Origin: Aristolochia californica
Lineage: Eukaryota; Streptophyta; Magnoliopsida; Piperales; Aristolochiaceae
DNA length: 64,000 nucleotides
Direction: 5' to 3'
NCBI GenBank assembly: GCA_029961685.1
Contig: JARWKL010000003.1
Span: 13,155,782 to 13,219,781, forward strand
This document shows, one piece after another, positions 23,018 to 35,163 of the stretch (the first letter of the stretch is position 1; each line of letters starts with the position of its first letter). The notes under the pieces are model-generated. The model did no database searches, was not told the DNA's origin, and saw nothing but the letters and a program-made list of their open reading frames with translations. Position numbers and translations under genes: made by a program.

Positions 23018-23757
23018 TGGTATCAAAGTAGGGATTCTAGGGTTTTATTTTGTTGCTCTAAAGTTCTACAAGAAACCATTGGAGAAAACAAGTGCTGGAA
23101 AAAAAAATCTAGCAAGTGACCTCGATCAAGTCCAAGTTTTTATGTCCTATTTCTATTGTGTTTCTAGATCACTAAAATCACAATTTTAAGTCCTCTTTCT
23201 AGTCCCTCAATTCAAGTTTGTTTCAGCCCTTAAAAAAATCGTTTTTTGGGCTTATATGAGGGCTAGAAAGTATGTTTTGATCACATGGATATAGTCTTTT
23301 AAAAATTTATTTTTTGGCAGCCATAATCCCTTCCTAAAATGTTGAAAATTCCATGTGTGTTATCAGTTTAACTGGATTGTATTTGAGTTTTTTCTTGTCT
23401 CCTAAAAGTCCTTAAAACCAAACCCTAGATTAGGGTTTAGAGTTAATGGCTAAATGAAAAGCCTTGTGTCTAAAGTGTTTTGATTCCTCTAAGGCACAAA
23501 TTTTTTTTGTGGGAATATACTACCTGAATTGAGGTTTAATCTACTCCATCCATTGCCTATTTCATTGTAAGTCCACGTATGTGTTTGAATCATGCACATT
23601 GGTATATATGTGAGTGTTTTTTTTTGGAGGTTTGTTTCAGCCACTTATTGTTGTTTGTTTGAAAGTGGTTGATTCTTCTACATAAAAATTCAAGTTGTGA
23701 TTAGTATCTTATTCCCTTGAGCACTACAATTATTTGTATTTTGTGGTTGGTTTATAA

Positions 23758-23988
23758 TGGCTGAAAATTCACAAAAGTCCTCTTTCTATATTGAATTTAG
23801 ACAACATGACTTTTTAAGAATTACCATTATTCCTCTAAAGGGCCTAAGTAATTTTTTTTATCATGGTCTCAATTAGTAAAAATATTTCTAATTACAAGAG
23901 ATCTTGCTAGACACTTGACTCAAACATCTCTCAATGAAGATCATCCTTCATATTAAAAGTGGTTGAAGGAAGACACCTTAATCATAAG
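23758..23988 (+). pseudogene. Copia gag N-terminal remnant of element B2
   Basis: From ATGGCTGAAAATTCAC the translation MAENSQKSSF...FLRITIIPLKGLSN matches the gag start seen at 57233 (DILRITTIPLRGLSNYLS). Frameshifts and stops follow, and the gag breaks off where another LTR fragment begins. Confidence 0.75.
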
Positions 23989-24670
23989 TGTTGACTCCCT
24001 TCTTGATTTTGATAATGACAAAACTTAATAGCGCTAACAATTGTAAATCTAGTATTTCCAATACTTTTGCTTCAAGAGACATTAATTTCAAGGTCTAAAA
24101 CATTGAATTGATAAAAGCATTTTAAAGACCTCAAGCATCATGGAAAGTCAAGAATTCCTGAAGAAGTACCCTCTCAAAATGAAGATAAATTGAACACTAA
24201 AGTTTTAGGAATCATTTAGAAATGACAAAATTTCAGTCTATATAAAGAGATCCACTCCTTCTTAAACTTGAGGTCCAATGCAAACTTGGAGCTTGAGGAC
24301 ATATTTTACATCTAAACATGTTTTCACGAATACATAATACACATTTCATACATGTTAGGATTACTTAGGACCATTCATTCCCATGCTTTAAAAGTTTATA
24401 ATGGTTTGGCACTGGAATGATCGATCAACATCTGCTAATGATCGATCAATCAAAAGTACATATGTCAAAAATATAAAGCATGATCGATCAACCAAGGTCA
24501 ACTGCTCAATCATCCAGAACATGGCCAATCTGTGCTATAAAGCATGATTGGTCAACCCATTTAGACTGATTGATCAACATTGTCCAGGTAAAACAAATTC
24601 TTGTTGATTGATTGACCAACCTCTGAGACTGATCAATCATACAAAATTTTGCTAGTTAGGGACAAAGCAT
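23989..24670 (+). repeat. LTR-like fragment E with degenerate GATCGATCAA repeats
   Basis: Starts TGTTGACTCCC right after the gag remnant and runs to the next LTR. The part 24418-24650 holds at least seven degenerate copies of TGATCGATCAAC or its variants in both orientations. Such arrays occur in LTRs of some plant retroelements, but no partner LTR or target duplication is present. Confidence 0.5.
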
Positions 24671-24947
24671 TGTTGGAAGACACCTCGATGTGGCATTAAA
24701 GTAAATACCTTCCCTACATCAAAGAGGTGGCAAAGGATATAAATCTTCTCATAAGGATGACACAAGAGTGTAATTAAAGAAGATGAAGTTTGTCTACTTA
24801 TGTATTTTCTTTTTGAGTGCTTGTAGCCATATGGGCATTGTAGTTATTGTAAACTTTCTTCCTCAAATATAAATAGAGGCTCAAGGCATGGGGTAGATAA
24901 TTATGTCTCCACTCTTCTCTCTCAAATTCGTCTTTAGACTTTTCTCC

Positions 24948-24982
<35 letters not shown>

Positions 24983-25124
24983 CCTTTAGCCGTTCCTCTC
25001 TCTCCTTTATCCTCTCTTCTTTCTTCCTCTCTTCTTTCTTCCTCTCTTTTATTATCCTCTCCCTTTTTCTTTCCTCTCTCACCATCTTGGTTGAGGTCCT
25101 TATCATGGGATCCTAAATCCAACA
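24671..25124 (+). mobile_element. 5' LTR of copia element F2
   Basis: 454 bp, TGTTGGAAGACACC to ATCCTAAATCCAACA, with a TATA-like AAATATAAATAGAGG and a (CT)n tract at about 24953-24978. The primer site TGGTATCAAAGCT follows at 25125-25137. Related to the F, M and C LTRs, all starting TGTTGGAAG or TGTTAGAAG. Confidence 0.85.
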
Positions 25125-25137
25125 TGGTATCAAAGCT

Positions 25138-25638
25138 TTGGATTTAAGATCCCAATGTTAAGGCGGTGATTAAGTTAGTTTATCAAGCTTCATGTGATTT
25201 TGTTGGTAAAGCAAAGACTCGACAAGCAAAGATAAGTTTTGTTTTTGTTTCTCTACATTTCATGAGATTTTTTTATGATGTCAAGATGATTACTGGTTGA
25301 TTCCTCTCATCTGGATAGAAGATAAGTATTACGTCTCGCAAAAGATTTCTTATGCTTGGTTTGGTTTTAATCTTGCAAGATGATAAACAGAACGTTAAAT
25401 GCTCGGTTTAAGCATGGAAGTTCGATTTATCTCCTTGAAAAACGAATGTTGGATGAAGATTTTCTTATCCTTTTGTTGTATATGTGGATTATTATGATCA
25501 AAGGATGATTAAATTCGTTCAAGACTAGTTTATGTTGATGTTTGTATGTTCACTCTCTAAAAAGAGCTCAATGAAGGCTGTTTTGATTACTGAGAGGAGT
25601 TTTTTTTACCTTCCATTAGTTGTGTTATCCTTTGGATT
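25138..25638 (+). other. Untranslated leader of element F2
   Basis: Sequence between primer site and gag, without coding sense. It is interrupted at 25639 by a hAT element and resumes at 28624. Confidence 0.6.
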
Positions 25639-25646
25639 ATCTTACC

Positions 25647-28106
25647 TAGGGGTGGCATCGAATCGAGCCAAGCCCGAACCTACTTATGTTCGAGCCGGGT
25701 TTGATTTAAATATTTCAAACTCAAGCTCAAGCCAAGCCTAGCCTCTAGCCTAAAATTGTAATCGAGATCGAGCCCAATAATTTTAACTGAGTTCGAGCTC
25801 GAGCTTGAGTTCGAGCTCTAACCTACATTTAAAAAATTGCATAAAATACATGTCAAATAAACTCTATAAAATCATGCATAAATTTTACTTAAAATTAGAC
25901 ATAACCTCTACATAAAAACATAAACCCTGCATAAAATTGGGTCTATTGAACGTCAATCATGTTGATTAGTATGAACATGACCACCAAGCAATGCCTTGAC
26001 ACTCCCACAAAGAGAATTGAGAGTCTTACCCCCCCTCCCCCACCCTGAAGACTTAAAAAACCTATTGACCTGCCTAGTATTTACATTTTTGTACAACGAC
26101 CCTCACTACAACAATAATTCAACAATAATTCAACACTTAAAAACTTTCTTGATGCCAAACTAGGAGAAGAGAATGCATTCAACCTCCTCTCCTTATGGTT
26201 TTGTAGTATAGGAATCCTACAAGCAGAATCTCCATCTCTAAAAATTCACAGAGAATCTGTTTTGGCCAACTTGAAAACTATAACAGATTTCAAAATATCC
26301 TAAAAAATAAAAAAATCATACTACCCACAAGAACCGTAATCCATCAATTGTTGTCTTTCCCATAGTCTTCAAACTACATATCACTAAAGTCTAAATCAAA
26401 CAATGGTTGGTCTCCACCCAATTTGTAATTCAACATCGACTCATTCTCCTATTTGGGTTTGAGAAAATCATAACCATAATTAACACATACTGGAGTCCAT
26501 ATGTAGCAGACAACCCAACAAGAGGGTGATTGGTGACACCCATGGCAGCTGACCACTACCTAGATGCAACCAATAACTGCCTATATTGTTGTTGTAGTTA
26601 GTGTCCATGCTCAACCCGAGTTCATTTCCTCTGTTTGCTATATAAAAGTTAAAGATTTCTGTGTATGTATAAACATTTTTAAATAAAGCGACCAATCTGA
26701 ATCAATCTTGATGGACATTGACTTTCCAACAACATGAAGATCACAATTTAATTAACAAATAACCTAATATGTTGCATACACATATTCTACTATACACTTT
26801 ATACGAGAATATAAAATTTATGGCAGTGTTTATACATTGATAAATTTCCAAGAAGACACATCCAATAAACCGCGATGATTAGTGTCCAAAATAGTTTTCA
26901 AAATTATTTCACACTGATACTAAAATTGTTCAGTGAAATGAAACTCTATCATCATTTGACACTTCTAGAGACACCAATTTTGAGAACTCTAAGAAAATAG
27001 CCTACAAGACAAAGAAGTATAACTTTCAAAATTAACTTCAAAATATCAATCACATCATTCAACTTAAGATTAGATCAATTCCACATGAACAAGTACGAAT
27101 TGCTAGAACATTAATAGCAAAGATATTTTCTCACTCAAGGAAGTACAAAAAAAAAAATCTACAAAGCCTAAATTTCTTCGATGATAAAACTTCAGCGAAT
27201 AGAAAGAAAGTACATCACAGGACAACCAAATCCTCAAAAAATATTTAGAGATTTGTAAACAAACAAGAATCGAAAGGCTATGCATCAAATCCTCAAACCC
27301 TTAAATTAAAAAAGAAAAATTAATGACAGACACATGGTTGAGATTCGTTAAAGTGTTTCCAATGCCTTAGATGAGATTGAAAATGCACTTCGATCTTGTC
27401 AACGAAAAGATTTTAACTTAAAAGACAAGTAGACATAGCCAAAAAAAAAGATTATTAAAACAAATACATAAATTTAGAACAAAGAGAAATCTAAACTTTA
27501 CAAAATGAAAAAATCATACCCTCACTATAGGGTCTGAAGCCTAATAAACCTTGCTCATGCATCTAAAATAAGAGTTGTAATGGAAATGATTTTAACGGAA
27601 ACTCCATATAAAGGGTACGCAGAATCGATGACAAAAACCACACAATAGAGCCATCATTTCTTCCCAAAAGATTGAGGATCCCTAATGGAGACAGGAAGAC
27701 GTTGTCCCTGGGAAGTGCTACCAGTTGATTGAAGAGGCTGTTGAAAAAATAGGGCACTGTTGAAATAGGGTATCCCTCCAGGTCTAAGAGTTTTCTTACT
27801 CTCTCGATTTGTTAGAGAAGATGAGAGAAGTGGATAGGAGAGGAGGCGAGAGCGGTGATTTTTTCGTCCTGTCTCTGCAACTCGAAGAGGACTGAAGACT
27901 GAAGACCCCAATAGCCAAAAAATTTAAGTTATGGAGCTAGCTTGAGAACTCGCGAACCGAGCTGAGGCTTGGTGGATCATGTAACTTAACGAACGCAACC
28001 TATAACTCAAATTCGGTTTGAGTATGGGATTGATTGAGCCGAACTGAGCTAGGATTGAGCTGAACTCAAACTGTTCATGAATTGGCACGGTTCAATGCCA
28101 ACCCTA
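25647..28106 (+). mobile_element. Non-autonomous hAT element (hAT1), 2.46 kb
   Basis: Left end TAGGGGTGGCATCGAA and right end, read inverted, TAGGGTTGGCATTGAA; about 21 of 25 bases of the termini agree. The target duplication is ATCTTACC: intact at 25639-25646, and on the right split as 28107-28110 plus 28620-28623 by a later LTR insertion. Both match hAT practice (8-bp duplication, TAGGG-type ends). Subterminal regions are rich in CGAGC/GCTCG motifs. There is no transposase ORF, so it depends on a helper. A related copy in opposite orientation lies at 35164-37381. Confidence 0.85.
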
Positions 28107-28110
28107 ATCT

Positions 28111-28614
28111 TTTTTAGGAATTAAATGCCCTAATTCCAAACTAACGAGAATAATAATAGTAATCGTAGAAGAAAAGAAAATCAAACACGAAAACAAACAA
28201 GAAGATTTATATAGGTTCGCCTCAATGTGAGACTACGTCCTATCTTCCGTCGCTGTTGTAATCCACTATGAAGATGAAATAGTTTACAAGAGAGATCGCA
28301 CACTTACAGGTGTTTCTCTCTAACCTCTCAGGCTGCAACTTGAGATGCTGCTCAGATTAAGATGATTAAACCCTAATAGCGGAGCCCCTCAATTATAAAG
28401 AGAAAATTAGGGCAATCGTGATACAAGAGTAAAATTCCCAAACTGCCCTTAATGAAACAACAATCAATATATTGTGGATCGGATGGGGGCTCCGCCCCCA
28501 CACGACCGTGAGGGGGGCTTTCCATACCCTTCCAACCCCCAAGACGACCTAACCCCGCAGGTTGATCCACAACCAACTCAGCATAGGGCGTTAATTAGGC
28601 TCCACAACTTAACA
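28111..28614 (-). mobile_element. Solo LTR, family A, copy A3
   Basis: Inverted copy of the 1626-2057 LTR: on the plus strand it ends GGCTCCACAACTTAACA at 28614. Target duplication AATCT is perfect (28106-28110, 28615-28619). One LTR tip has decayed (TG now TT). It is ~504 bp, longer than A1, because of a GC-rich insert at about 28470-28575. It landed exactly at the right edge of the hAT element. Confidence 0.88.
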
Positions 28615-29192
28615 AATCTTACCCAAAAAAATCATGTAGAAATGGTAAGATCAAGTTATGATTTAATCACAAAGTTGGCACACTTTGTATAGAAGGAAAA
28701 TTTCTTTCTTCTAGAGCTCACCAAGAGGAAAGTTGGAAAAAAAGAAAGTGTTGTGATTTATCTACTTCAAGGTTTCCTATTTTAGATTATTTTTTGGAAT
28801 TTCTTTCCTAAATTATTTAAGGAACAAAGGAAGTCAAGAATTGTGATCTTATATTGATAGTTGGTGCAAGTGATACAGAAGGAAAGTTTCTTTATTTAGA
28901 AGATCCTCTAAGTTGTTCAAGATCCCTTGAGATTTCACTTAGCTTTATAATTCTTTATTATTTGAGAAAGATATGGAATCAATATTATATGATTTGGATT
29001 AGCAGTTAGAGTAAAAATCTCTTTGATTATGTCCATGAATAAGGCCTTGGTTTGGTTTGGCTTGGTTTGAATTGTTGATTGACTTTACCTCGGTTTGGTT
29101 CAGATTGGCTTGTTTGGTTTCCTCTCTTCTAGTCTTGGTTGGTTGATATAGTACATTGAATATTCATTAGTGATGGTGAAGAATATATGAAT

Positions 29193-29998
29193 ATGAGTGG
29201 TAAAAGTGACATACTTAAGATTACCACTATACCCTTAAGATGTTATCAAATTACTTAAGTTAGGCCCTGTCGGTTAAAAGATTCTTTATCACTAGAGATC
29301 TCTTAGAACATTGGATTATACCAGCTTCACCCATAGATGAAGATGACAATTCCTATATTAAATGGCTCAAGAATGACACACTTGTCATCAGTTGGCTCAT
29401 TAAAAATATGGAGGAACATGTGACCAATAATGTTGTCCACCTTGAGATGGCAAAGCATATATGAGACACTTTTTCCAAGTTGTATTCGAGCACCGAGAAT
29501 TTATAGAAATTATATGATGTGTTTCAGAACATGATAAATACAAAACAAGGAGAGAACTTGCATGAGTACTTTGGTTGGTTTAGAGGGCTGATTCAGACGT
29601 GGAAAATTGTTCAACCCTATTGCACCGATATATTAGTTCAATAAAAGTAATAGGAGACCTTAGCAACTGCTATTTGCTTGCTGAATATCAAGCCATATCT
29701 TAAAGTTACCAAAACCCAACACCTTATCTCCTTTGCACTTCCATCATTCAGTGACATAAGTAAAACATTACTTCGGATACTAGATCCTTCCTCCACCTCT
29801 CATACTAAAGTATCATCTGCTATGTACTCAGGAAATAGTGGTACATCTTTTACCACCTGAGGGCGTGGTAGAGATGATAGAGGATCCCAAACAAAAAGTG
29901 GTAGAATTGGCTCTGGTTCTTCAATATCAGAACACTGGGTGTGTACTCACTGTGGTGAACTGAACCATCTGATGGATACCTACGTTTCTTTTTTTTGG
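29193..29998 (+). pseudogene. Copia gag of element F2, decayed
   Basis: MSGKSDILKITT at the start, then after frame changes IDEDDNSYIKWLKNDTLVIS, VVHLEMAKHI, ATAICLLNIKPYLKVTKTQ and the zinc knuckle CTHCGELNHLMDTY, where the last Cys is replaced by Tyr. Gag would form the particle that packages element RNA. It is broken by at least five stops or shifts, and the rest of F2 is missing after 30000. Confidence 0.85.
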
Positions 29999-29999
29999 T

Positions 30000-30526
30000 T
30001 GACCCATTATCAGGTAGTTTCCCTTAGATGTAGGAATAGTGGGATAATTGTAACTGCTAATCAGTTCCAACTTCTCCTTTTTGATTGGAAAGAAGGTTTG
30101 AGAAGTTGTATGTAAAAAAAAGATGTGGTCTAGCAAAGAAACATGTGTTCTCCATGAATAGGACTTTGGATAGACTAGACAAGCTTTTCTAGAAATTCCT
30201 AGAAATTGTCTGCCATGGCTGGAGGTATGTACCTGAGCTTCCCTTTTTCAGTTTTATAAATTTCATACATGTTTTTTAGAAATCCTGTTTACATTTGGTA
30301 TCAAAGCATAATCTCTAGTCTGGCTTTCCATTACATTAAAATCTCTAGAATCAGTCGTTTTAGTTGGTTTATTTGAGTAATTTACATTGGGCGAATGAGG
30401 GTCTTATGTCTATTCCCTCCATCCCAACGCCAACCTCATTAGATGCCGAGAAGCCTAACGACTTAGACGACCGAGTGGGGCTGTCAAGGAGGCTAGAACT
30501 TCCTGAGGCTGACGCGCTTGAACCAA
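30000..30526 (+). other. Border of a further retroelement with primer-site-like sequence
   Basis: TTTACATTTGGTATCAAAGC (30288-30307) looks like an LTR end followed by a primer-binding site. The DNA downstream has a 63-codon open stretch (30364-30555) with no similarity I recognise. The origin of 30000-30287 is unclear. Confidence 0.4.
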
Positions 30527-30548
30527 GGGGGGGGGGGGGGGGGGGGGG
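30527..30548 (+). repeat. 22-G homopolymer
   Basis: Uninterrupted G run between AACCAA and TTTCTAGAG. It has the same length as the G run at 1070-1091. Confidence 0.9.
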
Positions 30549-31260
30549 TTTCTAGAGAGGCATCACTTTTTCATCGTCTAAGTTTCAGTGACACAATTTA
30601 AGGACTATTGAGGACGATGGGCTACAAGCTCGTAGGAGGTGAATGTCAATTGCCAGCTATCAGCTGTTGTTTTGGTTGGCATACAAGATCATCGAAGAGG
30701 GGAGCCAAATGACGGTGCTCGTTGTGTGCACTAGAGTCGAACTATTGATGCCCTGTGCACATTTTCTACCCAACTCTCTGTTAGTCCCACTCACATCTCG
30801 AAGTCGCTTGCAGACTAGCATTGCGCAACACTGATCCTCGATAGAGAGATGCTGATAGCAACATAGACTAGGAAATTTGTGCTCGAGCCTAGAGCTCTCC
30901 CATTGCACCAAATTGTGGATGGAGAGCATGGAAGAGGTTGTCTTGCTGACGGGTGGTTATGAGCACTAGGTGGTGCGACAAAGCGAAGCTACGACTGGCG
31001 TTGGGTGCATCGGTATCGAGTGCACAATGAACGATGTTGTTTGGACTTCCTTTGTCTGACACATCCTTGGCTCTACAGCAGGTTGGAACACAATGAAAGC
31101 AGACTTTGGGTGCATTGGCATCGATATCACGATGGTGGCCTGCGTCAAAATGTAGCAAGGCCGACACTGGGTGTGCATGCGTCGAGATTACGACGGTGGC
31201 ACAAGTGTTGTGCCCACACATTGTGCATGGCCTGGAGGTTGAAGACAACCTCCAACATGC
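30549..31260. other. GC-richer unidentified block with internal repeats
   Basis: Base composition differs from its surroundings. TTGGGTGCATCGGTATCGA, TTGGGTGCATTGGCATCGA and CTGGGTGTGCATGCGTCGAG recur at about 30998, 31107 and 31169. Overlapping open frames of up to 119 codons occur on both strands, a sign of GC bias rather than genes. I cannot assign a function. Confidence 0.4.
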
Positions 31261-31344
31261 TTAAATTATGTATATATACTTTTACATTGTGTCGCATTTC
31301 TATGATATAGGAGTGTTGTGTCACTTTCCTGCAAAGAAATTTGT

Positions 31345-31440
31345 GATTAAAAAAAATTGGTGTTGAGAGTGGGATTGGAACCCACAACCTCAACTTGAAC
31401 TTGGGCCTTAGACAACTCATGCAAACCAACTCGTGTGTTT
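31345..31440 (-). repeat. Possible tRNA-derived SINE head
   Basis: Read on the minus strand: AGTTGGTTTGCATGAGTTG (A-box-like) and GTGGGTTCCAATCCCAC (B-box and T-arm-like), then a T run. This resembles a tRNA-derived SINE head or tRNA relic. It cannot fold as a full tRNA as far as I can see. Confidence 0.4.
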
Positions 31441-31750
31441 TGAATGAAAAAACATTTATAAATAATGGGAAAATCAATATATTTGTTTTTCTTGCTTTTT
31501 TTATTCACTGCATATGAATTAGAAAGTTATACATGCATATATGAATTTATAATATGCTTATTTTTGCTATATTTCTATTTTTAAAAAAATATTTAGGTTT
31601 TATGCATACTTAATTTTCTATGCATATTTTTTGTTGACCTAAATATAAGGAATTAATAATTGGCATAAATTTTACTCAAATATTTTGATGTCATATTTTG
31701 TTTACATTTGAATAATTAAGTTATAGCCACAACATTCTTAATTATGAAAA

Positions 31751-31929
31751 TGTTAGAAGATGGGCTCAAGCCCACATGAGTATGTTGAAGGCCCACACGT
31801 CCAAGGTGCGTGGCATGATAGTAAATAAGGTGTCATCTTATAAAGGTAGCACAAATGTGTTATTAGTCAAGGAGAACATGTCTGCTTATGTAAAACTTGT
31901 AACCCTAAGGGCATTATAGACATTGTAAC
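31751..31929 (+). repeat. LTR fragment M (family F-like), cut by element L
   Basis: Starts TGTTAGAAGATGGGC and follows the family F LTR to GGGCATTATAGACATTGTAAC, where the minus-strand element L begins. The rest is missing. Confidence 0.7.
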
Positions 31930-32536
31930 TGTTGAATTTAGGATCCCTTTTCCAATATTCCAAGCAAGGGAAGAGAGAAAGAAAAAAAAAGGAGAAAAGG
32001 GGAAGAAGGCTCTCGGGTAGCGAGAAGAAGAGAAGAGGAACAAGGTGTGTGCCAAGAAAAAAGAGAGAAATTTACTCAAGAGAAAATTGTAGAACTTGAT
32101 TAATTCCGAATTACAACATCTCTATTAATAGAAGAGGAAGTGATATAGTCCTTATACAATTAACCTTTAAATCTCCTAATTTCATTCCAACTCTAACTCT
32201 CTAAGATAAGTCTATCTTGGAAGGTTAACACAATCAAATAGAGTTCTATTATTAGTTGAACATAATTCTTTTTCGATAACATGGAAATAAGGGAGGAGGT
32301 GAGTTTGTTGCCTTATCCTTGTGGGTCCACGTGATCTTCCAGCTCATATTGATAAGATTCCAACTCGTGGTATCTTTGTGGGTCCCACTTGATTTTCATG
32401 TCTTCTAACTCATTTAAGCTTGTGCTTCTTATCTTCTTAACTCATGCTAGCTTGGATGAGGACTCTTCTTGGCATCCCTCGTCCTCATGGTGGGTCCCAC
32501 CAGCTTGTGTATCATGGTGGGTCCCACATTGTAACA
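31930..32536 (-). mobile_element. 3' LTR of minus-strand copia element L (family H)
   Basis: 607 bp, on the minus strand TGTTACAATGTGGGACC to GGATCCTAAATTCAACA. It has the same length and borders as the 3' LTR of element H (50295-50901). The purine tract of the element is 32537-32548. Confidence 0.88.
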
Positions 32537-32548
32537 CTCCCCCTCAAG

Positions 32549-35163
32549 TTGATGGTGGAAAAATATCCTAGATGCCTAGCTTGCTGCAGATGGTAGATAT
32601 AATCTTGTGAGTGACCGGCTTGGTGAGAATATCTGCAACTTGACTTTGTGATGTTATATGCTTTAGAGATAAAAGACCCGCTTGGAACTTTTCTTGTATG
32701 AAATGGTAGTCCACTTCAATATGCTTTGTTCTTTCATGGAAGACTGGATTCGATGTAATGTGTATAGCTGCTTGATTATCACAATATAGATCCATTAGAG
32801 CTTCTTTGTAGAATCCCATTTTAGTGAGAAAAGATCTTATCCATAGGGGTTCACTAACAGTGTGTGCCATGGCTTGTATTCTGCTTCTACACAAGACCGT
32901 GCTACTACATTTTGCTTCTTGCTTCTCCATGTAACCAAATTTCCTCCAACCATTGTACAAAATCCCAAAGTAGATTTCCTATCATCTGGGTATTCGGGCC
33001 AGTCTACATCTGCGAATCCTTTGATGTTGAAGTGACCATGATTTTTATAGAGAAGCCCTCTTCCTGGAGCTCCTTTCAGATATCGTAATATCCTTTCAAG
33101 TGCTTGCCAATGACTAAGTTGTGGTTTGCGCATATATTGACTCACCACACTTACTGCATATGATATATCTAGCCTTGTTACACATAGGTAAATAAGTCTT
33201 CCCCCTAGTCTCTGATATTTTTCGATATCTACATCTTCTTCAGTACCTGCACATAATTTTGTATTTGAGTGCACTGGAGTGTTTGCTGGTTTGCATCCCT
33301 GCATTCCAGTCTCCTCAAGAAGATCAAGGGCATACTTCCTTTGGGATAGCACAATCCCATGTTTGGATTGTAATACTTCAATACCCATAAAATATTTGAG
33401 TAGTCCAAAATCCTTTGTCTTAAATTCAGCACATATTTTTTCTTTTGTTTCTTGGATGCCCTCGAAATCACTACTAGTTAAAATGATATCATCAACATAT
33501 ACTGCCATAATTACCTTGCCTCTAGGTGTGTTTTTAATAAAAACTGAGTGATCTCCAGAGCCTCTGTAAAATCCTGCCCGTATGAGGGCTTGACTAAATT
33601 TCTCAAACCATGCACGAGGGGACTGTTTTAGACCATACAAATTTTTTTTAGTTGATATACTGATTCCCTCTCAACCACATACCTAGGTGGTTGTTGCATA
33701 TAAATTTCTTCTTTGATGTCTCCATTCAAAAAAGGCATTTTTCACATAAAGTTGATATAGCTCCAGGAAGAGTTAGCTGCCAGAGATAATAACACATGTA
33801 TCGAGTTCATTTTTGCCACTGGAGAGAAGGTTTCCTCATAATCAATTCCATAACATTGTGTATAGCCCTTAGCCACGAGGAGAGCCTTCAGCTGAGCCAC
33901 ATAACCATCCGAATTGTCTTTCATAGTAAACACCCATTTGCAACCGACAGGTTTCTTATTTAATGGAAGTGGGACTAGAGCCCATGTCTTATTTTCATAA
34001 AGGGCCTGCATTTCTTCATCTATTGCTGGTACTAAAGATAAACCTGGAGGTAGATTATCAGAATAGTATGGAGAGTCTTCAAAAAATATGACATTCCTGG
34101 ACACAAGTAAACATTGAAGAGTGAGATTATAACAAACATAACCCTTTTGTGTATGAGAGTATCTTAGAAAGATACACAATAGATTTAGGATCAAGTTTAG
34201 TGTGTTTTGGGGAGGAAATATGGACAAAACATTGACACTCGAAGATTTTCAAGGGCAGTGAAAATGGATCATCATTCGGTAACAATGTAGAGTAAGGAGA
34301 TTTATTACCAAGAATGGAAGATGGTAGACGATTTTCAAGAAAACATGCAGTCAGGATTGCATGAGGCCAATAAAAGTATGGAACTTGAATGACATATAAT
34401 AAACCTCGGGCCACCTGAAGAATATGACGATTTTTCCATTCGGCTACACCATTTTTTTTGAGGAGTGTAGGCAAATGATGTTTGATGGATAATGCTATTG
34501 TCTTTACAAAAGAGTCAAGTTCTTTGGAAATGTATTCTTTGGCATTATCAAACCGAAGTATTTTTATGTTATCACCAAACTGAGTGAGTACCATAGAATG
34601 AAAAGACTTAAAAATCAATGGTATCTCAAAACACTCCTTAAATAGAAACAACCAAGTGGAACGAGTGAAATCATCAATAAATGTAATAAAATACCTGACT
34701 TGAGCAATATTTGAGATGCTCAAGGGTCCTCATACATCGGTATGAATTAATAAAAACGGAGTAATACTTTTGACTTTTGGACGAGGTGAGTATGTGCTCC
34801 TTTGATGTTTACTCAGTTGACAAACTTCACAATGAAACTCAGACCTGACTTTAAGAGTAGGAAACATATAATGAAGAGATTGTGAAGATGGATGTCCCAA
34901 CCGGTTGTGTCATAGCCTTGTCTCATTTTCACTAGTGGAAATTGTATTTATTTTTGGCACATCTAGGTAGTATAGCCCCCCTTGTTCACGGCCTCCACCT
35001 ATCACCTGCTTCATTATAAGATCCTAAAATACACACGAAGTGGGTGAGAAGGTGATAGAGCAATTAAAATAGTTTGTCAGCTGATTAACAGATAACAGAT
35101 TCAAAGGGAAGGTAGGAACAAATAGAATATCAGTGAGCGGAAGTGATGGTGTAACAAATTCAT
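32549..35163 (-). pseudogene. Copia pol of element L, truncated in the protease region
   Basis: In reading order from high coordinate: protease/pre-integrase linker (PLNLLSVNQLTNYFNC), integrase (FITFIDDFTRSTWLFLFK; RFDNAKEYIS; a Glu in GVAEWKNRH), RT start (KPVGCKWVFTMKDN), RT core (YGLKQSPRAWFEKFSQAL; YVDDIILTSSD intact) and RNase H (ADVDWPEYPDDRKSTLGFC; CVEAEY; CDNQAAIHI). The best open frame is 32837-33640 (267 codons). Stops and shifts separate the parts. The 5' end (gag, protease, 5' LTR) is cut off at the hAT2 junction near 35163. Confidence 0.88.

Noticed and set aside
24798..25125. Open frames rich in Arg/Glu on the minus strand
   Set aside because: Complement of the pyrimidine-rich half of an LTR with a (CT)n run.
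30889..31310. Overlapping open frames up to 119 codons with many Cys and His
   Set aside because: Open on both strands at once in a GC-rich block, with no recognisable domain; Cys/His spacing fits no zinc finger.
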